From positions 1 to 64,000 of the forward strand of contig JANYHK010000056.1 of NCBI GenBank assembly GCA_025359105.1: a stretch of 64,000 nucleotides of DNA. Reading direction: 5' to 3'. Of the stretch, positions 34,941-43,261 are shown piece by piece (the stretch's first letter is position 1; the number at the start of each line of letters is the position of its first letter). The notes below the pieces were generated by a model that did no database searches, was not told the origin of the DNA, and was given only the letters and a program-made list of their open reading frames with translations. Origin of the DNA: Myxococcales bacterium (lineage in GTDB: Bacteria; Myxococcota_A; Polyangia; Polyangiales; Polyangiaceae). A program made the position numbers and the translations under genes.

Positions 34941-36734
34941 TCAGAACCGCGGACGCCACATCGCGGTGCCGAGCACCATGAAGGCCTTCACGTCGTCGCC
35001 GGTGATGGCTTCGCCTTGCACCGTGAAGAGGAGCACCGAGCTCGGAAAGATCATCGCGGTGCCGCCGAACGCGGACTGCGCGAGCGACGTTCGAATCGAG
35101 CGATACTGGATCGACGCGTAGCGGTAATAGGTCGAAAGGTCGAGGATGTCGCGGAAGAGGCTCACGCCGGGGCCCGCGGTGCCGCCGTACATGTCGAGGT
35201 AGGTCGCGTGCGAGTAGTTCGCGGACGCGTCGATGCGCAGGATCTTCGCGATGCGAACCATCCGGGCCGCGGCGAAACCGCCCGTCATCGTCGGCTCGCC
35301 GCTCGTTCCGAGGTCGCCGACCTTCGTGCCGCCGAGGACGAGCGAGAACGGACCCAGCTCCACGCCGGCGTCGACCGCGCCCACCGCGCGTTTGCTCACC
35401 GTTCCGTCGCACACCTCGGGGCCCGGTGGAGCGCCGCCGGCGGCAGGGACGGTTCGGCAGAACCAGGTGATTGGCAGGTACGACGCGAGCCACCGTGACC
35501 GAATCGGTTGACGAACGTCCGCGCGCACGCCGAACTGGAAGACGCCGAGGCGCGTCGACGCGTCGACCCCCGCGGCGGTGAGCTCGAGCGCCGAGGCCTT
35601 CCACGGGTTGCCCGAGGCAAAATTCGAGACCTCGAACGTGCCGCCGATGCGCGCAGGGCCCGGGTAGAGCCCGACCACGCCCGAGATCCTGCGTTCGTCG
35701 AGGGCGCCGCCGAACGTCGAGCCGTGGGCCACGAGCGCGGCCTCGGGGCGCAGGGCCGACTCCGGTCGGCTGTACGCCGCTTCCACGCCGAACCGCTGCG
35801 CGTCGACGGACGGAGCGCCGCTGAGCGGATCGGGCAAGACGCCGCCGAACGCACCGATCGAGAGACCGGCGCCGAGCGGGGCGCGCACGCGAAGACCGTC
35901 CAGTGTACCGAGCGTGCTTGCCGCGTAGCGCATGCGCCCGATTCCCCCGAAGTAGCCGGCGCGGCTGTAGCTCGCGAGGGCCTCGCGGAGCCAGATCGTC
36001 GGCCTCGCCGGCGCCCCGTCGTGCGTGCTGAGCGGCGTCGCGGCCCAGCGCTGGACCGAGGCGTCGAAATCGAACGCGATCGGCGCCGTGAACGGCTCCG
36101 CGTGAATGCGCGCGTTGACCTGCACGTTGCCGATGCCGGAGCCGCGCGGCCCGATAGGCAAGAGCGCGCCCGCCGACGTCGAGAGACGGACGTCATAACG
36201 ACGGCTGCGCTCCGCGTCGCCGAGCGGGACGTACTTCGGCTTCTGCGCGCTCGCCGGCGCCGCCTCTTCCGTCCACCCCTGCTGCCACGTCGCGAGCGGG
36301 CGCGGCGGCGGGAGATCCTTCGCCTTCTCGCCCTCCTCGCTGACGATGGTGGACTGCCCCTTGTCCTGCTCGTGGACGATCTCGTCGCCGAGGAAGACGA
36401 GCGCGAACGACGAGGTCGACTGGAGCACCGGGTATTCCTTGCGGCCGATCGTCACCTTCGCTCCGCGGTGCACGCCGCCCGCGGAGCCCGGCCTCACGTA
36501 CGCCGTGCGGCCCGCCACCTCGACGACGACGACGTCGATCGACGTGGCGCCGCGGGGAGGAGGCGCCGGCGCGGGCAGGGGCGCCGGCCCAGAAGGAGCG
36601 GGGACCGGAGCGGGCGCAGGTTTGGGCTTCGGCGGCTTGCGCTGCGCCGCAGCCGTCGTGGCGACGAGGCTCACGGCGAGCACGAGGAGGCAAGGCGAGC
36701 CGAGGCCTTTCAATCGGAGCCGCACGAACCTCAT
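34941..36734 (-). CDS. Predicted outer-membrane beta-barrel protein of the multihaem cytochrome operon
   Basis: A 597-residue exported protein (signal VLAVSLVATTAAAQ). A Pro/Ala-rich stretch and a small soluble domain (about 55-140, IDVVVVEVAGRTAYVRPGS, KVTIGRKEYPVLQST) precede a long barrel region of about 400 residues. It has alternating strands (ASVQRWAATPLST, YFGGIGRMRYAASTLGT, RIGGTFEVSNFASGN, AGVELGPFSLVLGGTKVG) and ends VLGTAMWRPRF with terminal Phe. It is the last gene of a four-gene coupled operon after a cytochrome b-like protein and two multihaem cytochromes (ATGA overlap, 36731-36734). By position it could be the porin sheath of a transmembrane cytochrome conduit, analogous to MtrB/OmbB, but I see no sequence similarity to those families and the barrel is shorter. 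Confidence 0.7.
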   Translation of the reverse strand: MRFVRLRLKGLGSPCLLVLAVSLVATTAAAQRKPPKPKPAPAPVPAPSGPAPLPAPAPPPRGATSIDVVVVEVAGRTAYVRPGSAGGVHRGAKVTIGRKEYPVLQSTSSFALVFLGDEIVHEQDKGQSTIVSEEGEKAKDLPPPRPLATWQQGWTEEAAPASAQKPKYVPLGDAERSRRYDVRLSTSAGALLPIGPRGSGIGNVQVNARIHAEPFTAPIAFDFDASVQRWAATPLSTHDGAPARPTIWLREALASYSRAGYFGGIGRMRYAASTLGTLDGLRVRAPLGAGLSIGAFGGVLPDPLSGAPSVDAQRFGVEAAYSRPESALRPEAALVAHGSTFGGALDERRISGVVGLYPGPARIGGTFEVSNFASGNPWKASALELTAAGVDASTRLGVFQFGVRADVRQPIRSRWLASYLPITWFCRTVPAAGGAPPGPEVCDGTVSKRAVGAVDAGVELGPFSLVLGGTKVGDLGTSGEPTMTGGFAAARMVRIAKILRIDASANYSHATYLDMYGGTAGPGVSLFRDILDLSTYYRYASIQYRSIRTSLAQSAFGGTAMIFPSSVLLFTVQGEAITGDDVKAFMVLGTAMWRPRF

Positions 36735-37750
36735 CGGCGCGCTCCTCCGACATGGCAACCGAGGCAGGAGGCGCCGTCGGTCGCGACCGGCTTCTTGTGC
36801 TGCTGCATCAGCCGCATCGGATCGTGGGTGTGGCAGCCGATGCATCGCACGGCGCGCGGCACGGCCGGCGACGCATGGCAGTCGTCGCAGGTGGCGGTGC
36901 GGTGCAGGCCGAACGAGATCGGGAACCGCAGGTCGTGGCCCGCCGGCGCCGCCTTGAGGCCGCTCGTCACCGCGCCGGTCCCGGTTCCCGGTACGGTCGC
37001 CGGCACCCACGCGGTCGCACGGTGGCAAATGCTGCAGTCGCGCGGGAACGCCGGGGTCGTGGAGTCGCCCACGTGGACCGGCCGCAGATCCGGACGGCGG
37101 AAGTCCTTCTCGTGGCAGGCGAAGCACGCGATGGGTGCGCCCGTCCAGCGGTGCTCGCTGGCGCGGCGATGGCACTCCGAGCAGTCTGCGAGCACGTGCA
37201 TCCCGGTCAGCGGGAAGCGCGTCATGCGGTGAATCTCGAGGGGTCGCGTCACCTTCCAGCCGGCGGGAGAGTGGCAGTTGTCGCACGAGCGTGAGAGACG
37301 CCCGCGGTGGAAGTCCTCGTGGCAGCTGATGCACGACCGCTTGATCGCGCGCGTGCTGTTGTGGCACGACACGCAAGAGGCGTGGATGTGCTGTCCGGTG
37401 AGCGGAAAGCCCGTCGTCGAGTGATCGAACTTCACGTCCCCCCCCGCGGCGTCCTTGTCCTTCCACGCCGTGGTGGAGTGGCAGGCGCTGCACGCGACCG
37501 CGTCGGTGAAGCTCTTGGCGGCGGCGCTCGCCGGCGAGGGCGTGGGAGCCTGCGAGGCGGACGGGGCCTGCGAGGCGGACGGGGCCTGCGAGCCGGACGG
37601 GGCCGGCGCGCCGGGGGACGACGGTGCGCTGCTTGCGGAGGGCGCTGCGCCGGCGGCCGGGCCGGAGCCCGGTTGCGCGAACGCGATCGGCGCGAGCGCC
37701 GCCACGAACAGGCAAAACAAGAGCGCCAGAGCGCGCGTCGTGGGGCTCAT
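36731..37750 (-). CDS. Decahaem c-type cytochrome
   Basis: A 339-residue secreted cytochrome with ten CxxCH haem-binding motifs: CSACH, CVSCH, CISCH, CDNCH, CSECH, CFACH, CSICH, CDDCH, CIGCH and CLGCH. A signal peptide (RALALLFCLFVAALAPIAFA) leads to a ~50-residue Ala/Pro/Ser spacer with SASQAP repeats, then the haem domain with repeated FPLTGxHxxxxCxxCH units. Distal His candidates such as EIHRMTRFPL and TGQHIHASC favour bis-His coordination typical of electron-transfer cytochromes. It overlaps both neighbours by four bases (ATGA), so stoichiometric synthesis with the 23-haem protein and the beta-barrel is likely. Confidence 0.9.
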   Translation of the reverse strand: MSPTTRALALLFCLFVAALAPIAFAQPGSGPAAGAAPSASSAPSSPGAPAPSGSQAPSASQAPSASQAPTPSPASAAAKSFTDAVACSACHSTTAWKDKDAAGGDVKFDHSTTGFPLTGQHIHASCVSCHNSTRAIKRSCISCHEDFHRGRLSRSCDNCHSPAGWKVTRPLEIHRMTRFPLTGMHVLADCSECHRRASEHRWTGAPIACFACHEKDFRRPDLRPVHVGDSTTPAFPRDCSICHRATAWVPATVPGTGTGAVTSGLKAAPAGHDLRFPISFGLHRTATCDDCHASPAVPRAVRCIGCHTHDPMRLMQQHKKPVATDGASCLGCHVGGARR

Positions 37751-39588
37751 AGCGACGCCCGCGTTTCGTGGGGGTTGGCGTGGCAGAACTTGCACTCGTT
37801 CGACGAGAGGCGCCACCTGACGGTCGGCTTGGCCTCGTCGCGGACGGTCGTGAGGGCGTGGCACTTCACGCACTCGGTCTTCGCGTGCTTCCCGGTCAGG
37901 GCCCAGCCCGTGAGCGCCACGTGGTCGAAGCCGGGGATCTTGAACTCCTTCGTCGTGTGACACTTGTCGCACTCTTGCACCGGCGCCTTCAGCCGGAATT
38001 GACCGAGGTGCACGTCGTCGTGGCATCCGCCGCAGGCGCGTGGCACGCCGCGGTAGCTCGCGCCGCTCCCCTTCTTTCGATCCTCCGCCGTCGGGTGGTG
38101 GCAGCTATCGCACAGGGCGGTGGCGTGCACGCCGGTCAGCGGCCAGATGCGGTGATCGATCTTGGGGAGCTTCCATCCGGTGGATACGTGGCATTGCGCG
38201 CAGCCCCCCTGCGCCATTTCTTTCGCGAACTGGTCGCCGTGCGGATTCTCGTGGCAGTCGGCGCACGCTTGCTTGACGACGTGCAGATCCATCCGTGGCC
38301 GGGGCGCCTTGTGGCACGCGGAGCATGGCGTCGCCGTGTGCTTTCCGATGAGCGGGAAGCGGGTCGCCGTGTGCGCGACGACGCCGAAGAGCGTCGGAGA
38401 GAACCCCGAGGTCGCGTGGCAGGCCTTGCACTCGCCCTTGTCCAGCTTGGCGAACTCGCCCTTGTGCTTGTCCTCGTGGCAATCCGCGCAGCGCCCGAAG
38501 GCGAGCTTTCGGTACCGCGCCTCCCGTGGGATCTCCGGTTTGTGGCAGCCCGCGCACGGCGTGGCCTCGTGCTTACCGGTGAGCGGATACTCCGTCCGCG
38601 GGTGGGCGGCGAGGCCGACGGACCGGGCCAGACCGAGCCACTGGATCGACGCGTGGCAGCTCGCGCACGCGCGCCCGAACGGCGCCTTGTGGATCGGCCT
38701 ATGGCACGAGGCGCACTCTCGGCCCTTCGAGGGGATGGCGAGGTTGCCCTTGTCGTGGCACGTCCTGCACGCGACCGGGGCGTGGCCGCCGCCCAGGCTC
38801 GTGCCGGGATGCTTGGCTCCCCCGTGCTTGAACGTCACCGGCTTCCACTTCGTGTCTTCGTGGCAGTCGGGGCACGACGCGCCGAGCCGTCCCTCGTGGA
38901 CGTCCTTGTGGCAATCCTGGCAGACGGCGAACTTGAGCCCGACGTATTTCGGCGGCTCGAGGTGGCACTTCGCGCACAGGACCTTCTGGTGGGCGCCGCG
39001 CAGCGGAAACTTCGCCAGGTCGTGGTCGAAGGTCTTTAGGTTGAGCTCCTTCCACGCCGTCTCGTTGTGGCAGTCGAGGCACTTGGTGCCGAAGTGCCCC
39101 TGGTGCTGGTCCTTGTGGCACGGCGTGCACGACGTCGCGAGGCCGAGGAACGTCGGGTTGCCACGCGCGTTGCTCTTGTTGTGGCATTTGTTGCACGCCG
39201 TGTTCTGGTGGGCGCCGTTGAGCGGCCAGCCGGTCTGCGCGTGATCGAGCTTGGTCGGATCTCCGCCCGGCCAGCGCATGAGCCCCTTCGCGCCCAGGTG
39301 CTCGGCGTGGCACTTCTCGCACGCCTGCCCCTTGAACTGGCGGCCGTGGAGGCCTTGCCCGGCCGCGATGCGCGCGCCGAGATCGCCGTGGCACTTGAGG
39401 CAGGCGCCTTGGTCGACGCGCTTTCCGGAGCTGTGGCAGTCGTTGCAGTGCTGATCTCCCTCGATCGACGCGTGCGCCTTCGAGAGCGGTCCCGGCGAAA
39501 GAAACTGCGCGCGCGCGACACCGGCGGACACCATCACGAGGAAGGCGACCAGGACGCCGAAGATTGCGCGGAGGTGCGCCCGCATCAT
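37747..39588 (-). CDS. 23-haem c-type cytochrome
   Basis: A 613-residue periplasmic or secreted protein with 23 CxxCH motifs, one every ~26 residues, and a cleavable signal (FGVLVAFLVMVSAGVARA). Units alternate between FPLxGxHxxxxCxxCH and short CxDCHxDxHxG forms (e.g. CHEDKHKGEF, CHDDVHLGQF), which are typical of large multihaem wires with closely packed bis-His haems. GAHQNTACNKCH and TGKHEATPCAGCH illustrate the repeat. It begins with tandem ATG ATG one base after the stop of the cytochrome b-like gene and overlaps the decahaem gene by ATGA. The chain length per haem is similar to that of NapC/NrfH-linked or OmcI-type wires, but the family is not recognised. Confidence 0.92.
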   Translation of the reverse strand: MMRAHLRAIFGVLVAFLVMVSAGVARAQFLSPGPLSKAHASIEGDQHCNDCHSSGKRVDQGACLKCHGDLGARIAAGQGLHGRQFKGQACEKCHAEHLGAKGLMRWPGGDPTKLDHAQTGWPLNGAHQNTACNKCHNKSNARGNPTFLGLATSCTPCHKDQHQGHFGTKCLDCHNETAWKELNLKTFDHDLAKFPLRGAHQKVLCAKCHLEPPKYVGLKFAVCQDCHKDVHEGRLGASCPDCHEDTKWKPVTFKHGGAKHPGTSLGGGHAPVACRTCHDKGNLAIPSKGRECASCHRPIHKAPFGRACASCHASIQWLGLARSVGLAAHPRTEYPLTGKHEATPCAGCHKPEIPREARYRKLAFGRCADCHEDKHKGEFAKLDKGECKACHATSGFSPTLFGVVAHTATRFPLIGKHTATPCSACHKAPRPRMDLHVVKQACADCHENPHGDQFAKEMAQGGCAQCHVSTGWKLPKIDHRIWPLTGVHATALCDSCHHPTAEDRKKGSGASYRGVPRACGGCHDDVHLGQFRLKAPVQECDKCHTTKEFKIPGFDHVALTGWALTGKHAKTECVKCHALTTVRDEAKPTVRWRLSSNECKFCHANPHETRASL

Positions 39589-39589
39589 T

Positions 39590-40501
39590 TCAGAAGATCC
39601 ACCGAAAGCCGTAGTACCAGGCCACGCCGATGTGGACCGATACGCTCAGGATCATCAAGAGCGCCAGGAATCGATGAATCGAGCGCCACGAGCGCATGAC
39701 CGCGCCGCCTGCGTGCGTGTCGATCTCCGCCGCGGCGAGAGCTCCGAGCTCCTCGATGAGCGCGCGGACGAATTTGGGATCCTTCAGCTCGACCACGCGC
39801 GCGAGCTTGTCGGCCCGAACGGCCTCCCCCATGCCGCGCCGCCGCCGGCGGGCCTCCAGGATCCATCGCGGCATCGTCACGAGCGCGCGGAAGATCGACG
39901 CGTCCGCGGGAAGGCGGGTCACGGGCGCGGTCTTGACGAACTCCTCCACGCGCTTGGCGACGCCGGGCAAGAGCGGCTGAATCTCGGCGAGCCGGTCCTT
40001 GAGCGGTTTGAGGCCCGCCTTCGGCACGAGCGCGTAGAGGTAGAGGCCGATGAGACCGGTGACGACCACGATGCCCAGGCTCACCGACGTCAGCGTGGCG
40101 ATCGGGGTGCGCAGCTGGAACGCCGAGTGGAACACCACGAGCAGCGAGCCCACGAGCCCGGTGAAGACGTGGATGTTGAGCCAGGTCTTCATCGTCCCGA
40201 ACGAGTCGGGGATGTGCCTCGCGAACCGCCGCCGCACGAGGTAGAGCAGGTTGGTCAGGATCAGCGCGGTCCCGACGATCCCGTAGCCGTGGCCCAAGAA
40301 GCCCGACGGGCTGAGCGTCCGGAAGTCGGGATGCTCGATGCGCGAATCGAGGGCGAGCCGGTAGTAGCTCATGCCCCTCCAGAAGAGGAGCGCGGTCAGG
40401 AGCGCGAGAATGAGCACCGTGAGCCACAGGGCTACGCGCCGCGGCTTGGGCACCGGCTCGGGTCCACCCGCGGGTCCGCTCGAGGTCACGACCTGGCTCA
40501 T
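39590..40501 (-). CDS. Cytochrome b-like integral membrane protein
   Basis: A 303-residue inner-membrane protein with about five helices: VALWLTVLILALLTALLFW, GYGIVGTALILTNLLYLV, WLNIHVFTGLVGSLLVVFHS, TSVSLGIVVVTGLIGLYLY and, at the C terminus, FLALLMILSVSVHIGVAWYY. A cytosolic-looking linker of ~90 residues precedes the last helix. Paired His spaced within helices (NIH...VFH; SIHR...SVH) look like axial haem b ligands, as in the cytochrome b561/ferric-reductase-like superfamily. I infer quinol oxidation and electron delivery to the multihaem proteins encoded directly downstream. ATG 40501 (MSQVVTSSG) is preferred over a longer start at 40585. It is first in the four-gene coupled operon. Confidence 0.8.
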   Translation of the reverse strand: MSQVVTSSGPAGGPEPVPKPRRVALWLTVLILALLTALLFWRGMSYYRLALDSRIEHPDFRTLSPSGFLGHGYGIVGTALILTNLLYLVRRRFARHIPDSFGTMKTWLNIHVFTGLVGSLLVVFHSAFQLRTPIATLTSVSLGIVVVTGLIGLYLYALVPKAGLKPLKDRLAEIQPLLPGVAKRVEEFVKTAPVTRLPADASIFRALVTMPRWILEARRRRRGMGEAVRADKLARVVELKDPKFVRALIEELGALAAAEIDTHAGGAVMRSWRSIHRFLALLMILSVSVHIGVAWYYGFRWIF

Positions 40502-40621
40502 TGGCTCCCCAGGAAACCAGACACGAGCGCGGCCGTACCAGACAAATCCAATGCGCAGAGCTCCGTGATCGATCCTCGACCGCATCCTCGGCTCGGCGTC
40601 ATCCGTGCCTGGCTTCGTTGG

Positions 40622-41293
40622 TCAGAAGCCGTCGGTGTCGCGCGTCGCGACGACGACCGCGGGCGCCCTGGCCGTCTGCGGCGAGGCCGGGCGCGGCGCA
40701 TGCGTGGAGGACTTGCGCGAGTTCTTTTTCGCCGGCGCGGCAGCGGGCGTGCGCGCGTCCTTCGTCGGCTTCGCGTCGGGCAGGATCGGCTTGGCGGCTG
40801 GAGCGGCCGGGGCGTCGCTCGTGACCGCCGGGGAGGCGATGGACGCGGCGCGGGCAGCGGCGGCGGGGAGAGCGGCGGCGGGGGCGGCGCCGATCGCGGG
40901 CGCCGGCGGACGAACGGGCGGCGGCGCGTTCAGCTGCGGAGCATCCCTCGCGTCCGGCGCGGCGGGCTCGTTGCCAGCGCCCGTGGCGACCGGCGCCTTG
41001 AAAAGGAGCGCGTGTCCCCGCTCGACGACGAACGACCGCGTCGATGCGTCCGCGAAAATCGCGCCGCCGACGACGAGGAGGGCCGCGGCGATGACATACC
41101 GAACCTGCCCGCGCCGCTTCTTCGGCGCGATGCCCTCCAGCGCCGCGAAGAACGTCGGCGACAACTGGATGAACGCTGTCTGGAGCTCGGAGAGCGACTG
41201 CGCCGCCCTGCGGAGGACGGGCGGCTCATAGTCCGAGCTCAGTATCGCCAGGACGCGCGAGCTGGAGGGAGGAGGGGGGGCCACGTTCGACAT
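40622..41293 (-). CDS. Membrane-anchored Ala/Pro-rich protein
   Basis: A 223-residue protein. The N-terminal ~60 residues are probably cytosolic and contain VLRRAAQSLSELQTAFIQLS. A single transmembrane helix (YVIAAALLVVGGAIFA) is followed by a low-complexity Ala/Pro/Lys-rich tail (APAIGAAPAAALPAAAARAA) and KKNSRKSSTHA near the end. I recognise no domain. Similar short proteins with an internal helix and Ala/Pro tail occur near sigma-factor and kinase genes in myxobacteria. It lies 120 bases upstream of the cytochrome operon on the same strand, so it may be a regulator or be co-transcribed, but no evidence in the sequence settles this. Confidence 0.55.
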   Translation of the reverse strand: MSNVAPPPPSSSRVLAILSSDYEPPVLRRAAQSLSELQTAFIQLSPTFFAALEGIAPKKRRGQVRYVIAAALLVVGGAIFADASTRSFVVERGHALLFKAPVATGAGNEPAAPDARDAPQLNAPPPVRPPAPAIGAAPAAALPAAAARAASIASPAVTSDAPAAPAAKPILPDAKPTKDARTPAAAPAKKNSRKSSTHAPRPASPQTARAPAVVVATRDTDGF

Positions 41294-41579
41294 GCCTCAG
41301 TTGGTGGGGTGCCAGCCGTCCCAGGCGGCAACAAACTGCGACCCTCGGCAACAAATCGCCCTCCTCCATGGATCCTGGGATACCCACACTTAATGGCGGA
41401 AGTGTAGGCAGGTGGCGTTACGTCGCCGTAGATCAAGCGGTTAGAATGGATCGTTCCTGATCTAGTGCTCTCCCGAGGTCGTCGGCGGCCCTGAACGGGT
41501 CCGTCTGTGGAGCTCGCCCGCGCGGGCACACCTCTGGCTTCCTGAACCGTGTTCGGGCGTCAGCCGAGGGGATGATCAC

Positions 41580-42008
41580 ATGAGCGAAACGATGGACTGT
41601 GAATCGTCGTCCTCGACGGACAACTCGGGATACTCGCAGGTCGAGCTTCACCCCGACGGCAGCTACAAGAGCTTCGTCGCGGAGGTGGACACCGAATGGG
41701 TCATTGGAGCGCGGCCGATCACGCTCCGGTCGGCGTCCACGGTCCGCTTCTACGCGAACGGCAACCTGCGGTCGTGCGTGCTCCTGTCCGATGCGCGGCT
41801 CGAGGCGTTCGGCGAGCCGGTCATGGTCGCCGGAGGCACCTCCCTCCTCTTTCACGAGAGCGGTGCGATCGGCACGCTCACCCTCGCGCCGCAGCCGAGA
41901 CGGCTCCCGTGGGCGAGCAAGAAGTGGTCGTACCGCGGCAGCACGTACGCCCCTCGCACCACGCTGGAATTTGCGGAGGACGGAGCCGTGGTCGCGGTGC
42001 ACGAGTAG
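41580..42008 (+). CDS. Small protein with MORN/YwqK-like beta repeats
   Basis: A 142-residue protein without signal peptide or helices. Repeating short beta pairs (SQVELHPDGSYKSFVAEVDT, VRFYANGNLRSCVLLSD, LLFHESGAIGTLTLA, LEFAEDGAVVAVHE) follow the xxF/Yxx-x-GxLxxxxL pattern of MORN/YwqK-like repeats, as in toxin-antitoxin-related YwqK proteins. No function can be assigned. It is inserted on the plus strand between two minus-strand cytochrome units, and 286 gene-free bases (41294-41579) precede it. ATG 41580 follows GGGGATG. Codon use is like its neighbours, so there is no sign of recent transfer. Confidence 0.6.
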   Translation: MSETMDCESSSSTDNSGYSQVELHPDGSYKSFVAEVDTEWVIGARPITLRSASTVRFYANGNLRSCVLLSDARLEAFGEPVMVAGGTSLLFHESGAIGTLTLAPQPRRLPWASKKWSYRGSTYAPRTTLEFAEDGAVVAVHE

Positions 42009-42034
42009 TCCCCAGCAACCGTCCTTTCTCTACT

Positions 42035-43192
42035 TCACTTCACCCCGAGGGGATGGCACGAGAGGCAGTAGTTCGTCGTCGCCGACCCCGTGGGGTAGTT
42101 GGGGACCGGTCCGCCCCCGTCCGGGCGCGAGAGGTGCCAGGCGTCGATGGCCGGGGCCACGTGGGCACCGGTGTGGCAGTTGATGCAGTCGGTGTTCGCA
42201 CCGCCGGACGACACACCCTTCGCGAGGACGTGGCAGTTCTGGCACGGGACGCCGGCGTGCTTTCCCGTCGTGATCGCAAACTTCGCCTCCGGGTGGGGCC
42301 CGGTGATGGCGGGCTTCCAGCCCGACATCTGGTGGCAGTCGAGGCACGTGTGCGGGAAGCTCTTGTGGTTCGGGAAGGTGCTCGCGTCGGCGGCCGCCTT
42401 GTGACACGCGTAGCAGTCGGTCGTCGTGCCCTTGTATACCGGCGTAGGTCCCGCGTGGCACCCACTGCACGCGACGAGCACATGCTTGCCCTGAAGCGGC
42501 CACGTGTGAAGGTAGGAGCTCGGCTTCCAGCCGGCCGCCGTGTGGCAATCCTTGCAGGTCGTGGGGAGTCCCTTGTGGATGGGGCTCTTCGCGGCGTCGG
42601 CGTCCTTCTGATGGCAGTCGGCGCAGCCCGTCGGCGTGCCCTTGTATCGCGGCGGGTCGCCCGCATGACAGAGGTTGCACGCGGTCGTCGCGTGCAGGCC
42701 GTCGAGCGGCCACGGATGCTTGAAGGTCGAAGGCTGAAAGCCGGTGTCGTCGTGGCACAGCTTGCAGTCGAGGGGGAAGCCCGTGTGCTTCGGCTTGGTC
42801 GCGCCGTCGTAATCCTTCTGGTGGCAGCCCTGGCAGTCGGCCGCCGTGTCGCCCTGGCGGAAGCCCTTGGTGTGGCACGCCGTGCACGTCGGGCCCACGT
42901 GCTTGTTTTGCAGGGGCCACCAGAAGTGGTTCTGCACTTGCGCCGGAACCCACCCTTGCGTCGAGTGGCAGTCCTGGCACGTGTTCGGCAGCTTGTTGAC
43001 GTGCACCGGGTTCGTCGCCGCGTTGTAGCCAGCGGCGTGACACGAGAGGCACGCCGAGCTCTTGACCTCGGGCGTGTCGTGGATGTTCTGCGTGCGACCA
43101 CACGCGAATGCGGCGCCGAGCGCGGCGGCGGCCACCGCAGCCATCAGCGCCGCGTGCGCGAGCCCGTGAAGTGTGGTCGCCGCTGGCTTCAT
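42035..43192 (-). CDS. 14-haem c-type cytochrome lipoprotein
   Basis: A 385-residue lipoprotein (signal with lipobox FAC, MAAVAAAALGAAFAC) carrying 14 CxxCH motifs (CLSCH, CQDCH, CTACH, CQGCH, CKLCH, CNLCH, CADCH, CKDCH, CSGCH, CYACH, CLDCH, CQNCH, CINCH, CLSCH). The chain repeats a WPLQGKHxxxxCxxCH unit of about 55 residues (WPLQNKHVGPTCTACH, WPLDGLHATTACNLCH, WPLQGKHVLVACSGCH), so it evolved by internal duplication. Lipidation would anchor it to the outer membrane, and it may face outward. It lies 69 bases downstream of the giant cytochrome gene on the same strand, so the two are probably in one transcript. Confidence 0.9.
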   Translation of the reverse strand: MKPAATTLHGLAHAALMAAVAAAALGAAFACGRTQNIHDTPEVKSSACLSCHAAGYNAATNPVHVNKLPNTCQDCHSTQGWVPAQVQNHFWWPLQNKHVGPTCTACHTKGFRQGDTAADCQGCHQKDYDGATKPKHTGFPLDCKLCHDDTGFQPSTFKHPWPLDGLHATTACNLCHAGDPPRYKGTPTGCADCHQKDADAAKSPIHKGLPTTCKDCHTAAGWKPSSYLHTWPLQGKHVLVACSGCHAGPTPVYKGTTTDCYACHKAAADASTFPNHKSFPHTCLDCHQMSGWKPAITGPHPEAKFAITTGKHAGVPCQNCHVLAKGVSSGGANTDCINCHTGAHVAPAIDAWHLSRPDGGGPVPNYPTGSATTNYCLSCHPLGVK

Positions 43193-43261
43193 CTCGCTGC
43201 CGCTAACTCACCGAGCATGACTCTCGGTCGAGAAATCACGCTCGGGCTCCTTGCGTCGGGC

